Assembly (NCBI GenBank): GCA_046349435.1
Contig: JAXMCI010000043.1
Coordinates: forward strand, 1-64,000
From: JAXMCI01 sp046349435
GTDB lineage: Bacteria; Pseudomonadota; Alphaproteobacteria; Dongiales; Dongiaceae
Length of the DNA stretch: 64,000 nucleotides
Direction: 5' to 3'
The position numbers and the translations under genes were made by a program. Every line of letters starts with the position of its first letter. Position 1 is the first letter of the stretch. Shown here piece by piece: positions 27,409-35,354 of the stretch. The notes under the pieces are model-generated. The model made no database searches. It had not been told where the DNA came from and saw nothing but the letters and a program-made list of their open reading frames with translations.

Positions 27409-29793
27409 TCAGCCGCCGGCCTCCGCCAGCGCCTGGTCCAACGCCGCGACGGCGAGATCCGCCTGCTCGCGGCTGAAGCAGATCGGCGGGCGCAGCTTCA
27501 GCACGTTGCCGTGCGGCCCCTCGGTCGCGGTCAGCACGCCGAGGTCGCGCATGCGGTTGACCACCCGCTTGGCCTCGGCCGCGGCGGGCTCCAGGGTGGC
27601 GCGGTCGCGCACCAGCTCGACGCCGACCAGCAGGCCGCTGCCGCGGACGTCGCCGATCAGGGCGTGCCGCTCGGCGAGGCGCCTGAGGCCGCTCCTGAAG
27701 TGCGCGCCCACCACGCGCGCGTTCTCCTGCAGCCCCTCGCGCTCGAGCACCTCGAGCACCGCCAGGCCGGCGGCGCAGGAGACGTTGTTGCCGCCGAAGG
27801 TCGAGAAGAAGTTGGTCTCGTCGACCAGCGCCTGGACGATCTCGGGCCGCGTCACCACCGCGCCCAGCGGGTGGCCGTTGCCGATCGGCTTGCCCATGCA
27901 GACGATGTCGGGGGTCACGCCGTGCAGCTCGAAGCCCCACAGCGCCTCGCCCTGGCGGCCGAAGCCGCTCTGCACCTCGTCGGCGACGCACAGCCCGCCG
28001 GCCCGGCGGACCCGCTCGTAAACCCCGGCGAGCCAGCCCGGCGGGGCGTCGAGCACGCCGTTGGTCAGCAGCCCGGCGTCAGCGACGAAGAGGGCCGGCC
28101 GAAGCCCGGCCTCGGCCAGCGAAGCGATCGCCCGGTCGGCGTCGGCGGCATAGCGCGCCGCGAGATCGGGCGCGCCGCCGCGCCAGGGGCCGCGGAAATC
28201 GTCCGGGCCGAGGATGGTGCGGACATGCGGCGCCAGCCGGTCGGCCGGGGCGAATTCCGGCGACAGGGCGGCGACCGCGTCGGTCCAGCCGTGATAGGCG
28301 TACTCCATCACGACCGCGCCGCGCTGGCCGGTACAGGCCCGGGCGAGGCGCCATGCGAGATCGACGGCCTCGCTGCCGGAGTTGACGAACATGCAGGCGG
28401 TGAGGCCGCTCTCGGCCGGCATGGTCGCGGCGAGGCGCTCGGCAAAGTCCAGCACCTCGTCGAAGAGATAGCGGGTGTTGGTGTTGAGGGTCGCGGCCTG
28501 CCGGGCGATCGCGGCGACGACGTGCGGATGGCAGTGCCCGACATGCGGCACGTTGTTGTAGACGTCGAGATAGCGCCGGCCGGTGACGTCGGTGAGCCAG
28601 GCGCCCTCGCCCCGCACCATGTGCAGCGGCCGGTCGTAGAACATGTAGGCCTGCGGGCCCATCACCCGCCGGCGCCGCGCGAGCATGCGGGCGCGGTCGG
28701 CATCGACCTCCGAGGGCGCGATGCGCGGGACCGGCAGCGGCGCCGGGGCGAGCGCCCGGCGCAGCGCCGCGGTGGCCCGCTCGCGGCCGATCGCCTCCAG
28801 CGCCGCCAGCGCCTGCGCCGTCGGCTCGACGCCGCTCTCGAGATAGCTCGGATCGTAGCCGGGCTGGCTGCGGCGGCTGGCGAGGATCGCCAGGCTCGCC
28901 ACCCGCCGCGCCTGCAGCAGGTCGAAGAGCTGCGCCACCTCGGCATCATCCAGCGGCACCACCGCATGGTAGCCGGCCACCACCGCCGCGAACGCCTCCA
29001 GCTGGCCCTCGACATCGAGCACGAGGTCCGCCCCGGCGGCCGCCAGCTCCAGGACGATCGGCCCGTGCACCATGTCGCCATAGTCGATCAGGCCGGTGAT
29101 GCGCTCCGGCTCGGCCTCGTCGACCAGCACGTTGTGCGGGTGCAGGTCGTGGTGCAGGACCTGGGCGCGGAAGCCGTCGAGGCACGGCAGGCAGTCGGCG
29201 GCGAAGCGGTCCAGCACGCGCTCGGACAGCCCGCGCAGCACGGGGTCCTCGAGCGCCGCCAGGCACGGCCGGAGGCGCAGCGCATGGCGGACGTCCCAGA
29301 CGATCTCGCGCCCGGCCGCGGGATGGAAGAACCCGGCGAGCGCGCGGTCGATCGATCCCGCCAGCCCGCCGAGCTGGCGCAGCATCGCCGGCGTCTGGCC
29401 GACCTCGACCATCGGCCGGCCGGGCAGGAAATCCAGCATCCAGACGGCATGGACCCGGCCGGACGGCCCGGTCGCATGCGCCAGCGGCGCGCCGCTGCGG
29501 GCGGGCCGCACCCGCGGCACCGGCAGGCGGGGATCCTGCCGCGCGATCCAGCTCAGCGCCGCGATCTGGAAATCGACCGTGGCGTCGTCCTCGTCGGCAT
29601 GGACGACCTTGAGCGTGAAGTCGCCGGCGCCGGTGGCGAGGCGGAAGACCCGGTCGCGCTCGGAATGCAGCTCGTGCGCCGTGCCATCGAGCCCGTAGAG
29701 CTCGGCGGCGACGCGCTCGGCCTCCGCCGTGCCGAAGGCCGGGCGGGCGACGTCGAGGAACTTCACGGGGGCGGCGTGGGATGTCTTGGCCAT
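27409..29793 (-). CDS. Aminoglycoside-phosphotransferase-like kinase fused to class III aminotransferase
   Basis: A 794-residue two-domain protein. Residues about 1-330 form an APH/choline-kinase-like fold with VLHHDLHPHNVLVDE (catalytic loop) and ITGLIDYGDMVHGP (metal site). Residues about 360-790 are a PLP aminotransferase of class III: YLDVYNNVPHVGHCHPHVV, MFVNSGSEAVDLAWRLAR, YAYHGWTDAV, CVADEVQSGFGRQGEALW and CMGKPIGNGHPLGAVV with the PLP lysine, then FFSTFGGNNVSCAAGLAVL. Known relatives of the aminotransferase part include ethanolamine-phosphate and phosphohydroxylysine phospho-lyases, so kinase followed by phospho-lyase is an attractive one-protein pathway: phosphorylate an amino alcohol, then eliminate phosphate. 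Many long homologues carry a peptidase domain between the two halves; it is absent here. The ATG at 29793 is preferred over 29835. Confidence 0.9.
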   Translation of the reverse strand: MAKTSHAAPVKFLDVARPAFGTAEAERVAAELYGLDGTAHELHSERDRVFRLATGAGDFTLKVVHADEDDATVDFQIAALSWIARQDPRLPVPRVRPARSGAPLAHATGPSGRVHAVWMLDFLPGRPMVEVGQTPAMLRQLGGLAGSIDRALAGFFHPAAGREIVWDVRHALRLRPCLAALEDPVLRGLSERVLDRFAADCLPCLDGFRAQVLHHDLHPHNVLVDEAEPERITGLIDYGDMVHGPIVLELAAAGADLVLDVEGQLEAFAAVVAGYHAVVPLDDAEVAQLFDLLQARRVASLAILASRRSQPGYDPSYLESGVEPTAQALAALEAIGRERATAALRRALAPAPLPVPRIAPSEVDADRARMLARRRRVMGPQAYMFYDRPLHMVRGEGAWLTDVTGRRYLDVYNNVPHVGHCHPHVVAAIARQAATLNTNTRYLFDEVLDFAERLAATMPAESGLTACMFVNSGSEAVDLAWRLARACTGQRGAVVMEYAYHGWTDAVAALSPEFAPADRLAPHVRTILGPDDFRGPWRGGAPDLAARYAADADRAIASLAEAGLRPALFVADAGLLTNGVLDAPPGWLAGVYERVRRAGGLCVADEVQSGFGRQGEALWGFELHGVTPDIVCMGKPIGNGHPLGAVVTRPEIVQALVDETNFFSTFGGNNVSCAAGLAVLEVLEREGLQENARVVGAHFRSGLRRLAERHALIGDVRGSGLLVGVELVRDRATLEPAAAEAKRVVNRMRDLGVLTATEGPHGNVLKLRPPICFSREQADLAVAALDQALAEAGG

Positions 29794-29893
29794 GCCCGCC
29801 TGTCTACCGCGCCGTCGCGGGCTCCGCTGTTCCATGTGCGACGCATCGCCGACGCGCGCCGCCCGTGCGGCCCGGCCAGCGTGCCGGCCTCAT

Positions 29894-29967
29894 CCTTCGA
29901 CAAGCTCAGGATGAGGCTCTTCAGATCGCGCCCGCCCCTCAGAACCTCGTCCTGAGCTTGTCGAAGG
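29894..29967. repeat. Inverted pair of dispersed 23-bp elements (REP-like)
   Basis: The element beginning CCTTCGACAAGCTCAGGATG (29894-29916) is repeated in inverted orientation at 29945-29967 with a single mismatch, separated by 28 bases. This sequence is familiar as a dispersed intergenic repeat in many proteobacterial genomes. It lies between two minus-strand genes (FAD oxidoreductase and aminotransferase fusion) and would form a long hairpin in the transcript, suited to partial termination or mRNA protection. Confidence 0.8.
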
Positions 29968-29997
29968 GCGAGGTCGGCACGGCGGTGCCGCCACCGC

Positions 29998-31314
29998 TCA
30001 ATGATGCGGCGGCAGCGGTGTGCCGTCGCGCCGCGCGGCGCGGTTGTCGCGCCAGCGGAAGTAGCGGAGCATCAGCTGCGGCGCGACCTTCATGTAGGCC
30101 GGCGAGCGGGCGAGCGGCTCGGTCTTCAGCGCCATGTCCTGCTCCGGCACGCCGAGCGCCCAGTCGGCCAGCACCGTGCCCATCATCGTGCCGGTCGGCA
30201 CGCCGCGGCCGGAATAGCCGAGCGAGGCGACGACGCCGGGCGCCAGCTGGAACAGGCGCGGGATGGTGCGCGGCTGCATGTCGAGGTCGCCCCACCAGAA
30301 ATACTGCCACTCGACGTCGCCGATCTGCGGGTGGATCCAGCGCAGCCGGTCGCTCATCACCTGGCGGGTGTAGTCGAGGTCGGGGCCGCGCCGGCCCATC
30401 GGGAACATCGAGGCGACGATGCGGCCGTCCTTGTCGTACTTGTAGCAGTAGATGTCGCCGCGCCCGTCGAGCGCGGTGTGGTTGCCGGGCAGCACGCTCT
30501 TGCGGATGTTGTCGGAGAGCGGCTGGGTGGCGGCGACGAACACCGGCATCAGCGTGAAGGTCTGCTCCAGCCCCGGCCAGAAGCCGTCGGTGTAGGCGCC
30601 GGTGCCGCACACCACCTTGTCGGCGACCACGCGGCTCCGCGCCGTGCGCACCGCCCAGCGCTGCCCGGCCGGCTCGATGCCGGTGACGCGCGAGCCGACA
30701 TAGACGCGCACGCCAAGCTTGACGCAGGCCCGCGCCAGGCCGCGGGCATAGCCGAGCGGGTTGAGGTGGCCGCCCTCGGGATGGAACCAGGCGCCGAAGA
30801 AGCGGTCGGAGCCCATCATCGCCGCGGTCTCCTCGCGGCTCAGCACGCGGGTGTCCTTGCCGACCGCGCGGTAGGTCGCGTTGTGCTTCTCGATCTTGGC
30901 CAGCGCGCTCGGCGTGTGGGCGGCGGCGATGTAGCCGTTCTGCTGCCACTCGCAGTCGATGTCGAAGCGCTCGACCAGGCTGGCGACCAGGTTGGCGCCG
31001 TTGGTCTGGCGCTGGATCAGCCGCTCGGCATAGGGCTCGCCGAGCATCTCCCGCACCTTGGGGATGGAATAGAAATGGAAGGTCGGCGTGCAGTGCCCGG
31101 CATTCCTGCCGGAGCAGCCATAGCCCGATTGCTGCGCCTCCAGCACCACCACCCGCACGCCCTTGTCGGCGAGGTGGATGGCGGTCGACAGCCCGGTATA
31201 GCCGGCGCCGACGATGCAGACGTCGGCCTCCTGCTCCTCCTCGAGCGGACCGAGGTCCGGCGCCGGCGCGGCGCTGGCGTACCAGAGCGAGGGTTCCAGC
31301 GGCTGGCGGATCAT
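29998..31314 (-). CDS. FAD-dependent amino acid/amine oxidoreductase (DAO family)
   Basis: A 438-residue flavoprotein of the DadA/glycine-oxidase fold. The dinucleotide site reads EADVCIVGAGYTGLSTAIHL; next come VVLEAQQSGYGCSGRNAGHC, the typical FAD-contacting S/G-rich loop, and FHPEGGHLNPLGYARGLARA. The C-terminal half has VVCGTGAYTDGFWPGLE and SLGYSGRGVPTGTMMGTVLA, which closes the FAD site. It resembles PuuB-type gamma-glutamylputrescine oxidases and opine/glycine oxidases. The ATG at 31314 has AGAGGAG upstream and is favoured over one 27 bases earlier. It is the last gene of the second transporter operon, 27 nt after dppF, so the transported molecule probably becomes its substrate. Confidence 0.92.
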   Translation of the reverse strand: MIRQPLEPSLWYASAAPAPDLGPLEEEQEADVCIVGAGYTGLSTAIHLADKGVRVVVLEAQQSGYGCSGRNAGHCTPTFHFYSIPKVREMLGEPYAERLIQRQTNGANLVASLVERFDIDCEWQQNGYIAAAHTPSALAKIEKHNATYRAVGKDTRVLSREETAAMMGSDRFFGAWFHPEGGHLNPLGYARGLARACVKLGVRVYVGSRVTGIEPAGQRWAVRTARSRVVADKVVCGTGAYTDGFWPGLEQTFTLMPVFVAATQPLSDNIRKSVLPGNHTALDGRGDIYCYKYDKDGRIVASMFPMGRRGPDLDYTRQVMSDRLRWIHPQIGDVEWQYFWWGDLDMQPRTIPRLFQLAPGVVASLGYSGRGVPTGTMMGTVLADWALGVPEQDMALKTEPLARSPAYMKVAPQLMLRYFRWRDNRAARRDGTPLPPHH

Positions 31315-31341
31315 GGTCGGTCTCCTCTGCTGGGAAGTCAT

Positions 31342-32343
31342 TCAGGCCCGGCCGGCGGCGGCCAGGTCGAGATCGTCGCGGATGCAGGCGCTGAGATGGC
31401 CGGCCGCCACCGCGGCGAGCGGCGGCACCGCCTCGGCGCAGGCGGGCAGCGCATAGCGGCAGCGGGTGCGGAAGGCGCAGCCCGAGGGCGGGTTGATCGG
31501 GCTCGGCAGGTCGCCCTTCAGCACGATGCGCTGGCGGCGCAAGGTCGGGTCGGGGATCGGCGCCGCCGAGAGCAGCGCCTCGGTATAGGGATGGCGCGGC
31601 GTGCGGAACAGGGTGCGGGCCGGCGCCAGCTCGACGATGCGGCCGAGATAGAGCACGGCGATGCGGTCGGAGCTGTGCGCCACCACGGCGAGGTCGTGGC
31701 TGATGAACAGGATGGTGAGGCCGAGCTCGTCCTTGATGCCGAGCAGCAGGTTGACGATCTGCGCCTGGATCGAGACGTCGAGCGCCGAGACCGGCTCGTC
31801 GGCCACCAGGAACACGGGATGCACCATCAGCGAGCGGGCGATGCCGATGCGCTGGCGCTGGCCGCCGGAGAACTCGTGCGGATAGCGCGCCGCGTGGTGC
31901 GGCGCCAGCCCGACCCGGACCAGCGCGTGCTGGATGCGCTCGCGCCGCTCGGCCGCCGCCATGGCGGGCTCGTGGATGCGCAAGGGGGCGGCGAGGATCG
32001 ATTCCACCGTCATGCGGGGATTGAGCGAGCCGAACGGGTCCTGGAAGACGAGCTGCATGCGGCGGCGCAGCGGCTTCAGCGCGCGCCGGCCGAGCCGCGT
32101 CACGTCGCGCCCCTCGAAGGCGATGCGGCCGCCGGTCGGATCGAGCAGGCGCAGGATGGTGCGGCCGATCGTGCTCTTGCCCGAGCCCGATTCGCCGACC
32201 AGCCCGAGCACCTCGCCCGGCGCGATCGCGAAGCTGACCCCGTCGACCGCGCGCACCAGCTCGGCGCCGCGCCCGAGCCAGCCGCGGTCGAGGCGGAAAT
32301 GCTTGGTCAGGTCGCTGACCTCGAGCAGCGGCGCGGCGTCCAT
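31342..32343 (-). CDS. dppF: Peptide ABC transporter ATP-binding protein, DppF type (second system)
   Basis: A 333-residue ATPase. Walker A GESGSGKS, Q-loop MQLVFQDPFGSLNPRMTV, signature FSGGQRQR, Walker B/D-loop DEPVSALD, and FISHDLAVVAHSSD are all intact. The C-terminal oligopeptide-transporter segment has the Cys pattern GCAFRTRCRYALPAC. Its ATG shares one base with the TGA of the partner ATPase gene, indicating coupled translation. With the DppD ATPase it energises the permeases encoded upstream on the same strand. The FAD oxidoreductase follows after 27 nt. Unlike the paralogue at 9083-10031 this copy is entirely clean. Confidence 0.95.
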   Translation of the reverse strand: MDAAPLLEVSDLTKHFRLDRGWLGRGAELVRAVDGVSFAIAPGEVLGLVGESGSGKSTIGRTILRLLDPTGGRIAFEGRDVTRLGRRALKPLRRRMQLVFQDPFGSLNPRMTVESILAAPLRIHEPAMAAAERRERIQHALVRVGLAPHHAARYPHEFSGGQRQRIGIARSLMVHPVFLVADEPVSALDVSIQAQIVNLLLGIKDELGLTILFISHDLAVVAHSSDRIAVLYLGRIVELAPARTLFRTPRHPYTEALLSAAPIPDPTLRRQRIVLKGDLPSPINPPSGCAFRTRCRYALPACAEAVPPLAAVAAGHLSACIRDDLDLAAAGRA

Positions 32344-33368
32344 CAGGCGGCGCCCTCGCGGATCTCGCGCCAGCGCAGGCAGCGCACGCGATGGCCGGCC
32401 TCGGCCTCGGCGAGGTCGGGCAGCCCGGCATCGCACGTCCCGGCCCGGCGGTGGCGGCAGCGCGGGCCGAAGGAGCAGCCCGGCGGCAGGTGGGCGGGAT
32501 CCGGCACGCTGCCGCCGATCATCTCGAGCGGCGTGCGCTCGCCCGCCGCCCGGTCGAGCCGCGGCACCGAGCGCAGCAGCCCCTGGGTGTAAGGCATCAG
32601 CGGCCGGGTCAGGGTCGGCACCACCGCGCCCTCCTCGACGATGCGGCCGGCATACATCACCATCACCCGGTCGGCGATCTCGGCGACGACGCCGAGATTG
32701 TGGGTGATGAAGATCACCGACATGCCGGTGCGCGCCTGCAGGTCGCGCAGCAGCTCGAGGATCTGCAGCTGCACGGTGACGTCGAGCGCGGTGGTCGGCT
32801 CGTCGGCGATCAGCACCGCCGGGTCGCAGGCCAGCGCGATGGCGATCATCACCCGCTGGCGCATGCCGCCGGAGAGCTGGTGCGGATAGCTGTCGAGCCG
32901 GCGGCGCGGCTCAGGGATGCCGACCAGCTCGAGCCGCGACGCGGCGCGGTCGAGCGCCGCGCGGCGGCCGAGGCCGCGATGGTGGCGCAGCGACTCGGCG
33001 ATCTGGCGGCCGACATTGTGCACCGGGTTGAGCGAGGTCAGCGGCTCCTGGAAGATCATCGCGATCTCGTTGCCGCGCACCTGGCGCATCTCGGCCTCGG
33101 GCAGCGCCAGCAGCTCGCGCATTCCGCCGTCGCGGCCGCGCAGGGCGACCGAGCCTTCCACCGTGGCGCGCGGCGGCGCCGGCGTCAGGCGCATCGCCGC
33201 CAGGCTGGTGACGCTCTTGCCGCAGCCCGACTCGCCGACCAGCGCCAGCGTCTCGCCGCGCCGCACCGCGAAGGAGACGCCCTGCACCGCCGGCACGGTG
33301 CCGCGGTCGGTGCGGAAGGTGACGCGCAGGTCGTCCACCGCGAGCTGGATGTCGCCGCCGGCGCTCAC
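32343..33368 (-). CDS. dppD: Peptide ABC transporter ATP-binding protein, DppD type (second system)
   Basis: A 341-residue ATPase. Walker A GESGCGKS, Q-loop IAMIFQEPLTSLNPVHNV, signature LSGGMRQR, Walker B/D-loop DEPTTALD and FITHNLGVVAEIAD are present; the last has Asn in place of the usual Asp after the switch His (THN for THD), a common variant. The C-terminal cysteine motif is GCSFGPRCRHRRAGTC. The GTG start overlaps the permease stop by 4 nt (GTGA) and the stop overlaps the next ATG by one base. It pairs with DppF to form the ATPase heterodimer. Confidence 0.94.
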   Translation of the reverse strand: MSAGGDIQLAVDDLRVTFRTDRGTVPAVQGVSFAVRRGETLALVGESGCGKSVTSLAAMRLTPAPPRATVEGSVALRGRDGGMRELLALPEAEMRQVRGNEIAMIFQEPLTSLNPVHNVGRQIAESLRHHRGLGRRAALDRAASRLELVGIPEPRRRLDSYPHQLSGGMRQRVMIAIALACDPAVLIADEPTTALDVTVQLQILELLRDLQARTGMSVIFITHNLGVVAEIADRVMVMYAGRIVEEGAVVPTLTRPLMPYTQGLLRSVPRLDRAAGERTPLEMIGGSVPDPAHLPPGCSFGPRCRHRRAGTCDAGLPDLAEAEAGHRVRCLRWREIREGAA

Positions 33369-34264
33369 GACAGGTCCATGCGGGCGTCGAGCGCGTCGCG
33401 CAGCCCGTCGCCGACGAAGTTGAAGCTGGTCACCGCGAGCGTGATGGCGAGCCCGGGGAAGATCGCCAGCCAGGGCGCCGATCCGAGATATTGCTGGGCG
33501 TTGTTCAGCAGGTTGCCCCAGCTCGGCACCGGCGGCTGGATGCCGTAGCCGAGGAAGCTGATGTAGGATTCCAGCAGGATGGCGCGCGCCACGGTCAGCG
33601 TCGCGGCGACGATGATCGGGCCGATCGCGTTGGGGATCAGCTCGCGGAACATGATCCAGCCGTCCGACGCGCCCATCATCTCCGCCGCCACCGCGAAGTC
33701 GCGCTCGCGCAGCGAGCGGATCTCGGCGTCGACGAGCCGGGCCACCTCCATCCAGCTGGTGGCGGCGATGATCACCGTGATCATCACCGCGTTGGGCCGG
33801 ATGAAGGCGGCCAGCGCCAGCAGCAGGAACACCGTCGGGAAGCAGAGCACGGCGTCGACGAAGCGCATCAGCACGACGCCGATCGAGCGGCCGTAATAGC
33901 CGGCGACGACGCCGACCACCGCGCCGACCGCGGTGCTGAGCAGCATCGCCGCGAAGCCCACCGCGAGCGAGATGCGGCCGGCCATCAGCAGCCGGGCCAG
34001 CAGGTCGCGGCCGAGCGGGTCGGTGCCGAGCAGGTGGCCGCCGGAGAGCGGCGGGGCGAAGCGGCCGCGCAGGTCGATGAAGAGGTCGTCGAACGGCACC
34101 AGCCAGGGGCCGGCGACCGAGGCCACCACCAGCAGCAGGATGGCGGCGACGCCGAACAGCGCCAGCCGGTGGCGGCAGAAGCGGCGGAAGGCGCGCGCCC
34201 CGGCCGAGGCGCCGGCCGCCGTGGTGCCGGCCGCGCCGCCCTCGATCGCGACGGTCTCGGCCAT
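33365..34264 (-). CDS. dppC: Peptide ABC transporter permease, DppC type (second system)
   Basis: A 299-residue inner-membrane permease. After a flexible Ala/Gly-rich cytoplasmic tail comes the first helix (LALFGVAAILLLVVASVAG), the periplasmic loop HLLGTDPLGRDLLARLL typical of DppC, five further helices and the EAA loop DFAVAAEMMGASDGWIMFRE. The C-terminus GDGLRDALDARMDLS is standard. The preceding dppB stop is 6 nt upstream. Together they form the channel of the second importer, here in the classical order A-B-C-D-F. Confidence 0.95.
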   Translation of the reverse strand: MAETVAIEGGAAGTTAAGASAGARAFRRFCRHRLALFGVAAILLLVVASVAGPWLVPFDDLFIDLRGRFAPPLSGGHLLGTDPLGRDLLARLLMAGRISLAVGFAAMLLSTAVGAVVGVVAGYYGRSIGVVLMRFVDAVLCFPTVFLLLALAAFIRPNAVMITVIIAATSWMEVARLVDAEIRSLRERDFAVAAEMMGASDGWIMFRELIPNAIGPIIVAATLTVARAILLESYISFLGYGIQPPVPSWGNLLNNAQQYLGSAPWLAIFPGLAITLAVTSFNFVGDGLRDALDARMDLS

Positions 34265-34270
34265 CGTCGG

Positions 34271-35221
34271 TCAGCCCAGCCGGATGCGCGGATCGGCCGC
34301 CGCGCAGAGCAGGTCGGCCACCAGGTTGCCGACCAGCACCAGGATCGCCGAGAACATCAGCAGCCCCATCACCACCGGGTAGTCGCGGTAGGACAGGGAA
34401 TCGAGGAACAGCCGGCCCATGCCGGGCCAGGTGAACACCGTCTCGGTGACCAGCGCGCCGCCGAGCAGGGTCGGCAGCTGCAGCCCGGCGAGCGTGATCA
34501 TCGGCAGCAGCGCGTTGCGGATGACGTGGTGCACCAGCACGACGCGCTCCGGCAGTCCCTTGGCGCGCGCGGTGCGGACATAGTCCTGGCTGGCCACGTC
34601 GAGCGTGGCGCTGCGCATGTAGCGGCTCCAGATCGCCACGGTGACCAGCGCCAGCACCAGCGAGGGCGCGATCAGGTGATGCAGGTAGTCGAGCAGCGAG
34701 CCGTTGCCGATGGTGTAGAGGTTGCCCGCCGGCAGCCAGCGCAGCTTGACCGAGAAGACGTAGATGGTGACCAGCCCGAACCAGAAGGTCGGGATGGAGA
34801 GCGCGATCATCGCCCCGATGGTGGCGAGGTAGTCGAAGACCGAGTAGCGGGCGATGGCGCCCTTGATGCCGATCCAGGTGCCGAGCAGGATGGCGATCAG
34901 GGTCGAGCTGCCCATCAGCAGCAGGGTGGCGAAGACGTGGTCGCCGATCACCTGGAGCACCGGCCGGTTGTCGCGGAACGAGGTGCCCCAGTCGCCCAGC
35001 AGCAGCCGGGTGAACCACTCCCAGTATTGCACCGGCAGCGGCCGGTCGAGCCCCATCTGGTGGGCGATGCGCTGCAGGTCGGCCTGCGACATGCCCGGCG
35101 TCAGCGCGAACTGCGAGAGCGGCCCGCCGGGCGCCAAATAGAGCACGGCGAAGCCGATCATCGAGACCAGCACCAGCAGCACCGCGCTCTGCGCCAGCCG
35201 CTGGCAGAGGTAGCGGAGCAT
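34271..35221 (-). CDS. dppB: Peptide ABC transporter permease, DppB type (second system)
   Basis: A 316-residue inner-membrane permease. The N-terminal helix is followed by the DppB-specific APGGPLSQFALTPGMSQADL and MGLDRPLPVQYWEWFTRLLL. The transport signature near residue 200 reads DYVRTARAKGLPERVVLVHH and the end is LLCAAADPRIRLG. The ATG at 35221 is chosen because the upstream extension to 35314 is just translated repeat DNA (hairpins at 35230-35340). The repeat between dppA and dppB probably lowers permease expression relative to the binding protein. Confidence 0.94.
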   Translation of the reverse strand: MLRYLCQRLAQSAVLLVLVSMIGFAVLYLAPGGPLSQFALTPGMSQADLQRIAHQMGLDRPLPVQYWEWFTRLLLGDWGTSFRDNRPVLQVIGDHVFATLLLMGSSTLIAILLGTWIGIKGAIARYSVFDYLATIGAMIALSIPTFWFGLVTIYVFSVKLRWLPAGNLYTIGNGSLLDYLHHLIAPSLVLALVTVAIWSRYMRSATLDVASQDYVRTARAKGLPERVVLVHHVIRNALLPMITLAGLQLPTLLGGALVTETVFTWPGMGRLFLDSLSYRDYPVVMGLLMFSAILVLVGNLVADLLCAAADPRIRLG

Positions 35222-35229
35222 CAGATGCT

Positions 35230-35340
35230 CCCTCTCCCGCTTGCGGGAGAGGGTCGGGGTGAGGGTCGTGCCGGCGGCACCCTCGCCCTCCCGGCGCTGA
35301 CGCGCCGGGCACATCCCTCTCCCGCTGGCGCGGGAGAGGG
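35230..35340. repeat. Cluster of three hairpins, two of them GGGAGAGGG-type REP elements
   Basis: Arms CCCTCTCCCGC/GCGGGAGAGGG occur at 35230-35240 with 35243-35253 and again at 35315-35325 with 35330-35340. Between them CCCGGCGC (35290-35297) pairs with GCGCCGGG (35302-35309). The block fills the gap between dppA and dppB. A third copy of the same arms is at 302-327. In transcripts it would give consecutive stem-loops able to protect the dppA message. Confidence 0.8.
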
Positions 35341-35354
35341 AATGGCAGCCGACC

